Translations under genes and position numbers: made by a program
Shown: one piece after another, positions 43,795 to 55,655 of the stretch
Numbering within the stretch: the first letter of the stretch is position 1
Layout of the letters: each line of letters starts with the position of its first letter
From: Thelonectria olida
Taxonomy: Eukaryota; Ascomycota; Sordariomycetes; Hypocreales; Nectriaceae
Length of the DNA stretch: 64,000 nt
NCBI GenBank assembly: GCA_020736575.1
Contig: JAGPYM010000006.1
Coordinates: 1 to 64,000, forward strand
Direction: 5' to 3'
The notes under the pieces: model-generated
Database searches by the model: none
The model's input: the letters and a program-made list of their open reading frames with translations, nothing else
Told to the model about the DNA's origin: nothing

Positions 43795-44640
43795 TTATTT
43801 AAATGATCTAAACTCCCCGTTGAGGGCGGCCTTTGGGAAATAGTAGTAGGGCAACGGATTCTCTACTTCGATTGTCTTGAGTTCACTGCTGTTTGGGACT
43901 TCGATCTTCAACTTCCCAGGCATAGTTGCTGCGAGAACATTAGGGCTTGCCGCCCAGTCCCAGTACGGTGCGCAAAGAGACTGAGCTGCCTTGACGTACT
44001 GAAATCGATATTTGGAGGGGTATTGATTGGCGAACTTAGTGGCGGTTTCGGCCAAGCGTTACTTGATGAATCAGTAAGATAACTCTCCAAGATGATATTA
44101 TTATGGGCATCATACCTCAAAGAGAAAAATATAGGGTCGTTACAGAGGAGAAAGGTTCTCCTAGGAGAGTATTACCATTCTACTTCATCTAGGGTCAAGT
44201 CTGCTTACACCATGGGGGCAGTAACCCATTCACCCATCAGATGTGCTCTTACCGGCGCCATTCCATTCAATGTAAGGCTTGCCATGAATTCCTCGGATAG
44301 CCTTGTTAGACGTTTTCCCGTTTTCGCCGGTTGGGGACAATGGAGACATACCCGCAACCTGGAAGAAGGAGAGTTGGTTCTTGGTGTCCTGCGCATACAA
44401 GTCCACCAGGGACCGAATGTAGAGATCCCTGTGATAGCTCTTAGTACCACCCAGGGAGAAAATAGGGTAAGTTGTATGCTGGACGACGTACCATTGGGCT
44501 CCTCCATTGACCTGGAGAGTATTGATATTCTTCCTCAGCGGGACTTCACTTCCCGAGGCCACCCTGACGCCGGTGATTGTGTACGCCGTCTGTGCGGTCG
44601 CAAGAAATCATGATTTGGTCTAGGCCCTGCACAGTCCACT
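43795..44640 (-). pseudogene. Tyrosinase pseudogene, C-terminally truncated
   Basis: The minus strand reads FLATAQTAYTITGV (end of a signal peptide, no start codon in frame), SFFQVAGMSPLSP, IRGIHGKPYIEWNGAG and GYCPHG, the CuA region of type-3 copper tyrosinases. RPYIFLFE follows, but the Trp-His of WHRPY is replaced by a stop context, so a copper ligand is lost. An intron-like gap (GTATGATG...CATCAAG) ends directly at TAA where the family has Gln (CAA to TAA). Then RLAETATKFANQYPSKYRFQ and SLCAPYWDWAASPNVLA, stopping at 43795 before the CuB site. Intact family members oxidise phenols to quinones. It lies between the NRPS-like gene and the NmrA-like gene. Confidence 0.8.
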
Positions 44641-45685
44641 CCGGTGGCCCAAGTATTGTGATCAGCTTGCGACCGGTACCTGGATCCATGGATGCTCCTT
44701 TTTGGCTACGCTTTACCGGAACTTGGCGTCGTCGGTGCTTGATTGACTTGAATACCGTAACCGTTTGCCAAAACATCACAGAGACCCCACGCGTGTCACA
44801 CAAAAAGGCCACGGCACCTGAGTGAGGATAAATGAATGGCCATTGTGTAAGGTCCGCAAAGCCACGCAGAGCGCCAAGCACCACGGAGCGGCATTCGCAA
44901 CTCATGTCCGGTTCACGTTGTTCTCTTGATGCATTAACACGAGGTCTATGGGCTGCCAAGCTCAACGTCAGGGCCATTTTTCTTCTCTTTTTTTTTTTTT
45001 TTGCCTCTCGTGTACTATGCATGTCGCATTGCCTCTCTGAGCAGCAACGACACAGGCAGGTTATCGTCGCCGACGTCAGCATACCTTAAGCCACAGTCAT
45101 TGTGTCGTACCAACGTAATATGCGCCGCCGGGGCCTTCACCTCCTCGGCCGACTCAGCCGGCCGTCTACACTTCTTCGGCACTCTCAAAGTCAAATCTTA
45201 ATTGCGTTTTCGGTCGGGAAAGGGTGACTTCTCCCCAGGCCCATTTCTGGGATCACCGCCGGTATGGACGCTACCTGCATGTTTCAGGCACTTGGAGGTT
45301 TGGTACGCACTATCCGAGTCATCCTGGCGGCGATTCAGCATGCAACTAATCAAAACATGGTTGTAGCATTCTGGGATATTCAAACGAAGCTTTACGTTTA
45401 GCTTGTTCCTTGTGCCAATTTTCAGGCGCCTCGATCCGAGTACGCTCTACGAAGCAGGGGTTCAGAGACGCAACTACGCCCAGTATGATGATGGCATTGT
45501 CTATAATGCGCATTGTATCCATGTATCAGCCTTTCGAGGCGAAATGAGTATATGTAAATTTATGACCCTTATCTGGGTTTCATCCTGACCACTCTAAATG
45601 GTGTGAAAACATGCTCGGGGCTTCCTTAGTCGTAGGTAGGTGAATAATCACCGCGCGATAAACTACCTTGCACGACTTGATGCGG
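44641..45685. other. Gene-free stretch
   Basis: Contains a poly-T tract (44980-45001) and short frames antisense to one another; no gene supported. Confidence 0.45.
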
Positions 45686-45834
45686 TGCGGCTATTGCGGC
45701 TATTGCGGAATTAGTCACCTAACCCGCCTCATTATGGGCACACGTGAAAGAGAGACGGCGTCGGTGTTAGTGTCGGGTGTCCTTGTGCTAGACCATCGCG
45801 TGCGGCTGCTGCGGCTGCTGCGGCTGCTGCGGCC
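45686..45834. repeat. Two short 9-bp minisatellite runs
   Basis: TGCGGCTAT repeats at 45686-45708 (2.5 units) and TGCGGCTGC repeats at 45801-45834 (nearly 4 units). The two differ by a few bases and are 90 bp apart. Confidence 0.7.
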
Positions 45835-45906
45835 GAAAGGCGCGGGCTTGTCTGCCTCCAACCAACATCATAACAATATCCATCAAGTCTCTCCGAGTCT
45901 CAAATC

Positions 45907-45913
45907 TATAAAT
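45907..45913 (+). promoter_or_regulatory. TATA-like box of the NmrA-like gene
   Basis: TATAAAT 114 bp before the ATG at 46027. Confidence 0.45.
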
Positions 45914-46026
45914 GGACAGGCATTCCCTGCTTCAAGGAAGAATAGTTAGACACCCACAAGCCACATCAGCCCAAGCAATTAATGCGCTCGAATCATCAAT
46001 CCGACATCTTGTTCACAATAGCTAAA

Positions 46027-47096
46027 ATGTCTACGTACGCCAAAAATCAACCCAGCGGCTTCAAAAACACCATCGAGAGAGTCGCCATTGTCGGGGTAAG
46101 TAAGCCACTCAGCAACACCACATACACAACAATGCTAACAAAATACCTGAGGCCGGAGGCACCATTGGATCGCACATCACCGCGGCACTCCTTAAAACTG
46201 GAAAACACACAGTCACAGCCCTCTCCCGCAAAGGCAGCGGCAATAAACTCCCCGAGGGAGTCCTCGTCGCCACAGTCGACTACGACAATGAGACCACCAT
46301 TGTCGCCGCCCTCAAGGACCAGCAATTTTTTATCATCACCATGGCCCCCACAGCGCCCCGGGACACCCATAGCAAGCTCGTCCAGGCGGCTGCCAAGGCT
46401 GGTGTTCCCTACGTCATGCCCAACGGATACGGCGGCGACATTGACAGCATCAAGTTTGGCGAGGACACGATGCTAGGGCCCGTGGCTAAGGCCAACAGGG
46501 ACGAGATTGAGAGGCTCGGTATGCAGTGGATCACTGTGTGCTGTGGGTTTTGGTATGATTATAGCCTGGCGGGCGGTGAGCCACGCTTTGGATTCGACTT
46601 TGACAAGCGTTCCCTGACAATCTATGATGATGGAAACACCAAGAACTCGATGTCGACCTTGTCGCAGGTTGGGCGCGCCGTGGCCAAGGTCCTGAGTCTC
46701 AATGAGCTTCCCGCCAACGAAAACGACAAGAGCCTTACTCTGTGGAACTTCCTCAACAAGGCCGTATACCTTAAAAGCTTTTTGGTCAGCCAAAACGACA
46801 TCTTTGAGAGCGTCAAGCGCGTCACAGGCACCACTGATGCCGACTGGGCGGTTACTCACGAGGACTCCAAGAAGCGATACGAGGACGGCCTGGCGCAGGT
46901 TAAGAGTGGTAACATGGCTGGTTTTAGCAAGTTGCTGTACTCGAGGGCGTTTTACCCGGAAGATCCGAATGACGTCTCGGCCAAGGCGCAGAATGAGTTG
47001 CTTGGATTGCCAAATGAGAGCCTGGATGAGTCTACCAAGGCTGGGATAGATATGGTCAAGGAATTGCAGCAACGTGTTGAGCGGATGGCTTCCTAA
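46027..47096 (+). CDS. NmrA-like NAD(P)-binding protein (337 aa)
   Basis: Two exons, 46027-46095 and 46152-47096, joined in phase 0 by GTAAGT and a CTGAG acceptor with a GCTAACA branch. The join restores the dinucleotide-binding motif VAIVGAGGTIGSHI (residues about 19-32). VTALSRKGSGNKLPEGVLVA and KLVQAAAKAGVPYVMPNGYG are typical of NmrA/isoflavone-reductase-like proteins (atypical SDRs). The family includes redox sensors and small-molecule reductases; the usual active-site Lys and substrate cannot be assigned by eye. The C-terminal half is helix-rich with no membrane segments. Being near the NRPS-like enzyme and the tyrosinase remnant, it may have been a tailoring gene, but it could be unrelated. 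Confidence 0.85.
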
Positions 47097-48755
47097 AAAC
47101 CTGCATCTACAAATTTTGAATCTCTTAATAGATAAATAGATGAACATTCATCCGGAAATTACTTTTGCGATAAGTCACGAGGATGCAGAGATGTTAAGCA
47201 GTGGACTAATTGGCTTGTAGTTTATATACATGCTCGAGTGGATAAAAGTTTAAGCAAATCATGAAAATGTACGCTATCGCAATTACGCATGCAGATTTAA
47301 GTTTTGGCAAGTTAACAGGCTCTTCAAGCGATCCAATCGTTCAGTCAGATAGCACTACTCAGGTATGCGAAGTTCCCACGGAAATCGAACCCATGGCTCC
47401 TACTCGGCGTAGTATCTCTCGCTTCGCTCCTTGATAAATTCTCCGTCGGTTCAACTCTTGCTGTCGAATCTCGTTCTGCTCAGCGACTGTCAGAAAACCG
47501 TCGACGGCACAGCATCATCGTCAATATCGTTGAAACCTCGGCACTCATCTGCGCCCAGCGCCAGCATCTCTTGGCAAAGTTCTTGAAGCTTGACTATGGG
47601 CCATTCACAGGCCCGGTATCATTGGTTGCTCGCTGTCGCCTCTCATCAAGGTTGACCCGTGGCGGTGGTACTGTACGAAATTAGATCACGTTTTTATGAT
47701 TTTTGGCCTTTGGGTGTGGCGGCTAAGATCTGCGATCTTGTGATTAGGATCTGGTATCTTAGCATATAGGTCTGTTTGTCACAGCACCTGTACACGACTG
47801 TGCAAACTTGAATTCCGGACCTACAATTTTTTACCTATGTCCCATCTTCTTGACCACGAGCGCCGATCTTTAGCGCAAGTGAGAATAGATGGCCTTAAAG
47901 GACTTAAAAGGGACTTCGCAATATCGTAGGTAAGGAAGTCAATTGTATGCAGGTTTTAGTAAAATTCTATTGAGTATGGAGTCTCCCACAAGTCGAAGTT
48001 TTCGTATCTTATGATACCCTTTTGATGGCGGTTTATGATTGAATAAGTATTACAGATCCTTAGAGATTGGAGATAGAGGGTCGAACGAAACCATTATGGT
48101 TAGTCAGTTGGTCCTATCCTACTTGGTTTCAGCCGCTCTCATTCTAGGCGACTATGCCCGGTTGAGAGGGCTTGACAGACGGCCGACGAGTCCCCAACAA
48201 AGGTTGCTTTTTAGGCATTGAGACTTCTCTGACACAACGGACGAGACAGCTTTATCCTCCACGAATAAACTCGTTTCAAAGTTTGCATGGCTTTGCCCTA
48301 CGAGTTCTATTATCGTGGCCCTAGTCATATCGAATACATTGAAGAGAGTCTAAGCTTTTAACAGAGTGTCCACGACCCCAGGATCCTTCGATACAATAGA
48401 GAATGGTCGGATACATTAATAGATGTCTCTCTGCGAGTCTTCCAGGGTACTAAGCTCCTGGCAAGGGTTCAATACCTCGAGATGCTTCGATACGATGGAG
48501 ATACATCGACCAGTTCCATTTCATCAGTTACGCCTCCCAGAGCTGGACCTGCGCGACCTCAAAAGAATGGCAAGATTGAGCCAGAGTTCGGCACACCGCC
48601 TTCGTCGCCTTGATATCAGAGTTTTATCACTTAGCTTTCGTCGAGTAGTCGATGCATAGGCAATGGTATCGGCTTCCCGATCAATGTTGTCGACGACCTA
48701 GCCCTTCAATTACGCAAGGCATGAATCATTGCTTGAGCGTGTCAGCACTACGCCA
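47097..48755. other. Mostly gene-free; possible decayed coding fragment at 47350-47650
   Basis: On the minus strand, 47650-47350 reads WPIVKLQELCQEMLALGADE, then after a frame change TVAEQNEIRQQELNRRRIYQ and KREILRRVGAMGS. This has coding-like helical texture, but I do not recognise the family. The rest of the interval shows nothing. Confidence 0.3.
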
Positions 48756-49429
48756 TCAAAGGCGCATCTCCAACACGCAACCTGGCCAGTCATCCTTTTC
48801 CGCAACGGTAAAGTCTTCAAGAGACTTGAACCCCTGGCTCTCGTAATATCTAAAGCAACAAAAGCATCAGTCATCCAAAAAAAAAAAAATAACTCTTCAC
48901 TCAGGTAAGACCAGGCTTACCGGACCAACTTCCGATCATTGCCCCTCCAACAATCAAGGCAGATGCGGTTCAAACCCACACTATGGACCTGATCCTTGGC
49001 GAAAGCAATGAGTGCCGCAGCAGCGCCTTTCCTCTCCTCTCCAGCATAGCGATTCGACATTAGATATGCCAGATAGACAAACGGATCGCTCTCATCCTGC
49101 TCGGGGAGGACAGAATGGACGTATGCTGGCGCCTTTGAATCTAGCACTATTCCCGCTACGGGAACGCCACTACTTGCTTCCGCCACGAAGGCTCGACACC
49201 AGTCACTACCCCATTGTGCATTTTGCCCACTCCTCTCAATCCAAGAACGGGTTCTTTCGGAGGCTGCTGGATTCGCTTCTCGGATCGACTTTGTGCCCCA
49301 CTGATCGCCGCTACCCACGGTCGAGAGCCACGAGATTTGGGAGTCCACGAAATCGACGAAGAGCTCGTGGTCTGAGGCTGCCATTGTGCCGGGGCGGATT
49401 GTAAGGGACGCTGCCGTTGTTGATGGCAT
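48756..49429 (-). CDS. GNAT-family N-acetyltransferase (200 aa)
   Basis: Two exons: 49429-48921 and 48849-48756. Donor GTAAGC, a T-rich tract and acceptor TTTAG restore RKLVRYYESQGFKSLEDF across the join. The fold follows the GNAT order: SLTIRPGT start, WCRAFVAEASSGVPVAGIVL, then DPFVYLAYLMSNRYAGEERK, where the acetyl-CoA loop (R/QxxGxG/A-type) is read as RYAGEERKGAAAALI. GLNRICLDCWRGNDRKLVR and YYESQGF follow at the end. The substrate is unknown. There is no signal peptide, so it is likely cytosolic. Intact as read. Confidence 0.8.
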
Positions 49430-49859
49430 TTTTCTGTTGCTCGATGTTGTGTGGTCTCTGAATACGGCTGATACTCGCTACTTATCAGATGTTGGTCCTC
49501 GTGTGGAACTAGATCACGTGGAATCTTGCCGCCGAAAGGAAGCTGAGTATGTGCATACGATTTATGACGTCAAAATACCTTTATGATCTGATCAGACATA
49601 GCGCCAAGCATTACCATGATGACATGACTTTAATTGGTCAGCTCGTTCCGGCTTGTTAATTAGGCCTTAAAGACGTGAATGCCTTTTTCGAAGCCGGAGG
49701 CCACTGTGTGGTGCATGAGTTTATGAGGGGCTTTGGCTTCAATAGCAACAATCGGTCGACGAGATCGATCTCTGTAAGTGATAATGTAATATTAATCCGG
49801 TGTACCTCGATGTCGAAAGGGTGACTGCTCTCGTGCGCTTCTTTTCTCATTTTGGTCAA
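49430..49859. other. Gene-free stretch
   Basis: Between the GNAT gene and the LINE remnant; nothing recognised. Confidence 0.4.
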
Positions 49860-51390
49860 GCTGCAGGTTCCGCATACCAGCGGAGAGCTGCGTATTGCCT
49901 TCGTGCCCAATATTGGAGTGATCCCGTACGTCCAAACTCCAATGCAGCTAGAGGGCTTCTTGCACCTTGCTTTCTTCCGCTGCTCTTGCTATCGAGGTAA
50001 CGGCCCACTGCCCAAATATTGTCTACATCAGCCACAAAGTCCTGCCAGTGTGTCTTTCTCTGGTTCCGAATGGCATCATGAATCGCTTTCGATATGCGTC
50101 GGCCATCCGTTGAAGGTGCGGATCCCCTGATCGCGCCCTCCGTGCGGCTCGTGCTCGGTTGCGCCAGCAGGTGTACTCCCGTCTCAAGGTAGCGAGCTTT
50201 TTGGTCCACCACTGTTTGGCATATGGCGATCGCTTGGCCCAAGGCACTTGTTTCTCAATAGCTGGCTGTACGGTCTTGTCAATCAGGGAGCACAGCTCGT
50301 TCACATTCACAGCTTCGCCAGCATCCGGGTTGGACCCAAGTCCTTCGGCAACCTGTTCTATTTTCAGGTTCCACCGAGCCTTCTTCCACAGTCGCCGGGT
50401 CGTCATCTTCGGAAGTTCTCTGTGAGCTGCGAACTCGGTCTGAACGACAGTGATCGGATCCATGAGCTACAGGGTCAACATTAAACGCCTGGATTTCCCG
50501 CGCCAGTTCTGACATAACAAAAGTCCGATCAAGGATCAAGCTATGCTGACCATCATACGAAAACCAGTCCTTGGTGCCTTGGGGCAGGGGTCATTGCAGG
50601 TCGTAGTCCGCCATCCGCTGGATGACCGGCTCGCCCTCGCCCCTGACAAGGAGAGAGGGCAACCTCATCACATGCCCATAACTGATCATGTCCGTTGAAG
50701 TCGCCTGTGAGAACAATCTCCACTTGCGCGGTCTCATCGCGACGAACTCGATCAATCACTTGCCTAACTCTGCAGTTTCTGGTGCAGTTCTGTGTCCTCC
50801 GGAGTGGTCTTACTTGGGATGTACAGCGATATCACCAATAACTTCTGTTCGCCCCACCTGATCATGGCTGCTGCGATGTCAGGCGATTCAGTTGAGACTG
50901 GTTATGTTTATATATCTTTCTTTAGCCAAAGCATGGCTCGTATTGGCGGAATCGAGAAGCTTCGTGGTATGGACCTTCGTCATTGGTAAAGATGTATGGC
51001 TCGGACACGAATAAGGCTACAAATTCTCAGAGACTTTGTCGTTCGTGATGCTGTGCTGAGTTCCTGCCATTTTCCGCACATTGGCTTGCAAGATCTTGAG
51101 ATGTTGCATCATCTTGGGTAAGGATGACTGCACCGTTCTCTTGTACACAGGGTATTCTCGATCGCTCGCCTTGTGAGGACCAGAGCAGTTGGCGCATCGT
51201 AGGCTCTCAGAGGCACAATCGCGCCCGGCATGGTCGACATTAGCACAAAGACACCACGTGGGCTCAGAAGCAGGACATCGGCGTGCCTCGTGTTTGACAA
51301 ACTGGTGACACTTGAAGCATCGACGGGGGCCATCCAGCCAAACTAGCAGTGCGGAAGCTATTTTGGGCAGCCCATTGGTGCGCAATCTGG
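49860..51390 (-). mobile_element. Tad1-type LINE remnant: zinc knuckles, endonuclease and linker
   Basis: From the right end the minus strand gives three CCHC-like knuckles (CFKCHQFVKHEARRCP, CLCANVDHAGRDC, CANCSGPHKASDREYP) at the end of ORF1. The start of ORF2 follows (KILQANVRKM), then endonuclease pieces (VEIVLTGDFNGHDQLW, VDPVAHGSDHCRSD), then the linker (PYAKQWWTKKLATLRREYTC, WRNRARAARRA, AIRNQRKTHWQDFVADVDNI). Frames are broken by several shifts. The reverse transcriptase is absent. The element breaks off at the left around 49860. Confidence 0.75.
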
Positions 51391-51879
51391 ATTTGATGAG
51401 AAAGCTTTTAGCGAGTTTGAGATGGGTATTTTCAAGAAATACCAGCTAATTTATTTTCACATGATTCTACGTTCACGTAGACTGTAAATACCTGGTGGTG
51501 GAAGTTCATATCCGCCAAAAAAAATGACAAAGTGGACGTAGATTATTGGGAGATGACGACGGGTTCATAGGTAAGTGTGAGCCAAGTATCCTTTGGCTTC
51601 GCAGTTTAATTGGTATAATTGGCTGTGAGTGCAGCCAAGAAAACTTTAATATATGGTCCAGACTCTGCTTCAGATCAGTTTATTGGTGCGAGAAACCAAC
51701 CCTGACATAGCAGTTAGAATGCCGCATTCACATGCGCAAGCCGGGAACCGACCACTTCAAGGGGTTATGGAAGACGGCATTGCTCTTGATTTGGCGGGAA
51801 TGTGGAGGGGATGTGCAGTGTACCTTTGCCGCCTCATGCCTCCTGAACGGCATGTTATTGGTCCTCCTCGGGGGCAATA
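51391..51879. other. Gene-free stretch
   Basis: Between the LINE remnant and the NACHT remnant. The overlapping frame at 51653-52072 is not supported. Confidence 0.4.
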
Positions 51880-52581
51880 CTCCATGACCAGTCAGCCACA
51901 TCTAGAAAGGCTGACAAGATCATCCAGTATCATCGTGCTCAAGAGCAGAAGGACATCCTGCGTTGTCTCGCGCCAGTTGACTACGGCCCTCAACAAAGTG
52001 ACTACATCGGAAGGCGACAGCCGGGAACTGGCAAATGGCTCCTTGAGTCCACAGAGTTCCATACCTGGCTGAGCGGGCAAGACCATTCTGGCTTCGATTG
52101 TAGTTGACGACATCAATAGATGGTTTTACAGCCACACAGCCATTGGGATTGCTTATATCTACTGCAACTTTCGACAGCAGGATGAGCAACGCATTAATGG
52201 TTTACTGGCCAGTCTACTGAAGCAACTGACTTAAGGCCAGCCTTCCCTTCCAGAGACGGTGAAATCACTTCACGATGGGCACAAGGTCAAGCAGACACGA
52301 CCTTTATTGGAAGAGATCTCGAGAACCCTTCGATGTGTTACCGCGATATATGCAAGGGCCGGTATTGTCGTTGATGCACTGGGTGAGTGCCGAACAATTA
52401 GCAACTGCCGAAACAGATTCTTGTCAGAACTCTTCGATCTCCAGGCAAACTGTGGAGTAAACCTTTTTGCGACGTCGAGACCTCTTCCAGAGACCACCAG
52501 AAGTTTCCGTGGGACCTTGTCACTGGGCATAACGAACTGTTTGAGATATGGGCTAGTCATCTCCGTTGCAGAGGACCGCTA
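51880..52581 (+). pseudogene. NACHT (STAND) protein remnant
   Basis: The plus strand reads KADKIIQYHRAQEQKDILRC, LAPVDYGPQQSDYIGRRQPG, TGKWLLESTEFHTWL, the standard lead-in of fungal NACHT-ankyrin proteins. The Walker A loop is damaged: after HTWL a short segment is missing and [20 protein letters not shown] resumes in another frame. [30 protein letters not shown] then TAA (a Gln position, C-to-T), IVVDALGECR (Walker B, usually DALDEC), FLSELFDLQANCGVNLFATS follow. The remainder and any ankyrin array are absent. Such proteins act in incompatibility or immunity-like responses. Confidence 0.8.
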
Positions 52582-53036
52582 GACCATCATCACATGTTTT
52601 GAGTTTCGAAAATGGCATACGTTAATTCTTATGGCTTGTGCTCCCACAGCCTACTTGTCGTTACCAATCAAGCCACAAAATTATTTTGCGAGTGACTCTC
52701 GGGAAGTCTCCTGCGACTGGATCACCTGTCCGACAAGATGTGGAGTCTTCCATCCGATGGAGCACGCCGCTGATCTGTGAATGGGTGGAATACCACAGGC
52801 TAGTTAGCGTTAGTTATGCTGTGGATGGTAGTCAGCCGCGGGGTAATATCCCAAACTCCGTACAGCGACCTCCCCATGCGCGCTCAAGTTTAGGCCGGGC
52901 ACGTGCCATTGTCCACCTCATCAATATCTCTCCTAATACACTAACGCCGCCTATCTCATCTCACGCTCAATTAACCGAGTTATCTTCGCATCTTCATATC
53001 ACCTACCCGGCCATGTCATAGCCCCTACCTTCTACC
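52582..53036. other. Upstream region of the UPC2-like regulator
   Basis: No gene recognised. The last 120 bp are C/T-rich, as in fungal leaders. Confidence 0.45.
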
Positions 53037-54509
53037 ATGGCCACCAACTCTTCCTCCTCTGACGCGGCCTCTCACCATCAACCTCAACAACCAACTCTCG
53101 ATGAGAAGCTCCGCCAACAGCTTCAGCCTCAACTACTGCAACTGCAACTGCAGCAGCAGTCTTTTCTTCCTCTTGATCTGACTGCCGATGCTGCTCCTGC
53201 TCCCCCTCCTCTTGCTGGGAAACCCTACCACTCCAAACGGCCTCACAAAAAGTCTCGAACAGGCTGCCGCAACTGCAAGGCCCGCAAAGTAAAGTGCGAT
53301 GAGGCTCGGCCAGCCTGTCATTCTTGCAAGCTACGCAGGGCAGAATGCTTCTATCCCGCTTTCGGTCGTCAACAGACCCTCGTCCTCAATGATAACTCTA
53401 CTCTCCTTACCCAGCCCCACTGGCACCCGGGCAATATTGACGTCGCGGGTATGAAACTCCTATGGTTCTATACCAACTTCACTTCATCCTCCTTCTCCGT
53501 CGCGGGACCCGGGAACCCCGTCGACGATATTCTCAATGTCCGCATGGTCCAGGTCGCCTTCGAGACACCTTTCCTTATGGACTCTATCTTCGCCCTCTCC
53601 AATCTACACATGCAGAACCTCAACCAAAATTGCGACCCCAGTTGCGCCCTCGCCTATCGAGCTCGCTTCCTTGAAGGCTACCGCCGCGCTGTTGAAGCGG
53701 CTGCTCCTGAGACCTATGTAGCTATTATGGCGAGTTCTATCTATCTGACTGTCCTATCGTCGCAGGCGTTTAGGGAAGAAAAAAGCCCAGAACTATATAT
53801 CCTTGACTGGATGGTCGTTTGGCGGGGCATCGGTCTTGTTGTCGATCAAATGGGCGTTGGAAATATATTCGATACTGGCATGTACGCCCTCTTTGAACGG
53901 CCTGCTATCGACCTCGAGGCTTCCACTGCCTCCATTCCCAACCACCTCCTGTTTATGGTTTCCTCTATCAAGCCTGATGACCCTGACTACCCCGACATCG
54001 CAACTTACCGTGATACCCTCAAGTATCTTGGGTCACTCTACATGTATCTTAGGGAAGGCTTTAGTCCTGTTATAAACCTCCGCATTATCAGCTGGTTCAC
54101 CTTCCTCCCCGGCCGCTTTATCAACCTTGCTCGGCAGCGCCGGCCACGCGCCCTTGTCATCATAGCCTATTATGCCGCCTTCCTTAAGCTTCTTAAGTCT
54201 ATTTGGTGGCTCAAGGGTGTTGGTAAACGCTCTTTGGACGATCTGTGCAATTACCTCAGCCCGGAGTGGGAGCATCTCCTGCTTGTCCCCCAGGCGGCAA
54301 GGGATGTCGACGACGAGCTGGACCTGGCCAGGGTGATCTTCCAAGACCCCTATTGGGTTTCTCCTGAGCCGTCCAATCTCCACTTGGACCCATGCGCCTC
54401 TATCACTGTAGTGGATGACGCAGGGACACGTCTCGGGTGGACTCCCGAGGAGAGAAAAGTCGTCGTACTCAGCTCTAAGCCTTCTGGAGCCATTGTTTGG
54501 AATAGGTAA
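53037..54509 (+). CDS. Zn2Cys6 transcription factor, UPC2-like (490 aa)
   Basis: A single exon. A Gln-rich N-terminus (residues 12-45) precedes a basic stretch (SKRPHKKSRTG) and the zinc cluster with Cys at 77, 80, 87, 94, 97 and 104 (CRNCKARKVKCDEARPAC). The C-terminal domain with LLWFYTNFTSSSF and FLMDSIFALSNLHM resembles the sterol-uptake-control-type (UPC2/Ecm22) regulators, a large fungal family with mostly unknown targets. It is convergent with the second regulator at 55656. No lesion seen. A metabolic role for the neighbouring genes is possible but unproven. Confidence 0.85.
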   Translation: MATNSSSSDAASHHQPQQPTLDEKLRQQLQPQLLQLQLQQQSFLPLDLTADAAPAPPPLAGKPYHSKRPHKKSRTGCRNCKARKVKCDEARPACHSCKLRRAECFYPAFGRQQTLVLNDNSTLLTQPHWHPGNIDVAGMKLLWFYTNFTSSSFSVAGPGNPVDDILNVRMVQVAFETPFLMDSIFALSNLHMQNLNQNCDPSCALAYRARFLEGYRRAVEAAAPETYVAIMASSIYLTVLSSQAFREEKSPELYILDWMVVWRGIGLVVDQMGVGNIFDTGMYALFERPAIDLEASTASIPNHLLFMVSSIKPDDPDYPDIATYRDTLKYLGSLYMYLREGFSPVINLRIISWFTFLPGRFINLARQRRPRALVIIAYYAAFLKLLKSIWWLKGVGKRSLDDLCNYLSPEWEHLLLVPQAARDVDDELDLARVIFQDPYWVSPEPSNLHLDPCASITVVDDAGTRLGWTPEERKVVVLSSKPSGAIVWNR

Positions 54510-54534
54510 TCTCCCACTTGTCTAGTCGCTGCGG

Positions 54535-54840
54535 TCTTAAGTTTTATACTTTCTAATTTTAATTCTTTTATTATAAATATCCTTTTAGCTTTTCTATTAC
54601 TCCTTCTTTTTAATAGCTTACTACTTTCTTATTACCAATATTACTTATTCTCCCTATTTTTAACTTATTTCCTTTTTATATAATAGCTCATTTTATGCCC
54701 TCCCCCATGCCCCTATATTACTAGTAAGTCCTTTCTAGTCCTCTTCTACTTTATATATTATACTAATCTTTATTAACAAGTATCCACTATTATTAGTACC
54801 CTGCCCTTAATTCTAACTATAGTAATAATAATCTATTCCA
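54535..54840. repeat. A+T/pyrimidine-rich tract
   Basis: A T-rich, low-C tract without frames directly after the regulator gene; possibly a mildly mutated element or just 3' flank. The interval 54841-55655 holds no gene that I can see. Confidence 0.45.
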
Positions 54841-55655
54841 TCTGTCAATCCTGCTTCCCTAATGGATGGTGGCCAGGGTCAAAGCAACATGACGCTAGCG
54901 GGGCGGATGTCAGCTTGTCTCGGTCACAGACTTGGCTCAGGGCCGGCTGCCGTAGGGTGAAGCAGTTCACAGGCTCTCACGTCACAATCGTAGCTCCCGA
55001 CTTTTTAGTACGCGGAAGCCTTACTATTTAGACGACCCATTACCCTTTCTGGATGAATGCATTGGGTCCTCTTCTCAACGCCCAGGCTGTCGCTGTTCAA
55101 AGCGCATAAGATGGCCTGACAAGCTTCGAGGATGCAGACTGCAGAGGACAAGTCGAGACGCGTCCGGGCCCTTCAACTCTCCGAGATCTGTGGTCGTGGA
55201 CTTCGAGCGGGCCCAAATCCATGTCCCCAAGCCGCTTGGTCCTATCAGCCCTAGCGGCCAAAACCGGAAGAGGAAGCGCATGGTATAGACGCCCGCGAAC
55301 TATGATCTTTACATACAAGTGTGGCAATGTGTCTCTCCATCAGCTGAAACGATGGGTCATGTCACCGAAGACAAGCCCAAATACCGCGCGACGAAACATG
55401 AAGTGCATATAAGGACTAATCCCAAGGCAGTTACGCATGTAAAAGATCTCGACGCAGACAACGACGGTTTTCTGTCGAGGGCCTGGGGCGTATAATTCCT
55501 TATTGGAGATAGGCCACAGGCCTGTGATTCGGATAAGAGAACCTCATAGGCTGAGATGAACTCGGTAGACTGGGGCCGGCCTGCCGATTATTACTGTCTC
55601 CAGTAGTGTCAGTCCTGCAAGCGGAGTCAGTCAATGTCCAACGAACCCCCTGCCG

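Noticed and set aside
44546..45082. Minus-strand frame of 178 codons
   Set aside because: Lys-run from the poly-T tract and no motif; not supported as a gene.
46473..47147. Minus-strand frame of 224 codons
   Set aside because: Antisense shadow of the NmrA-like gene.
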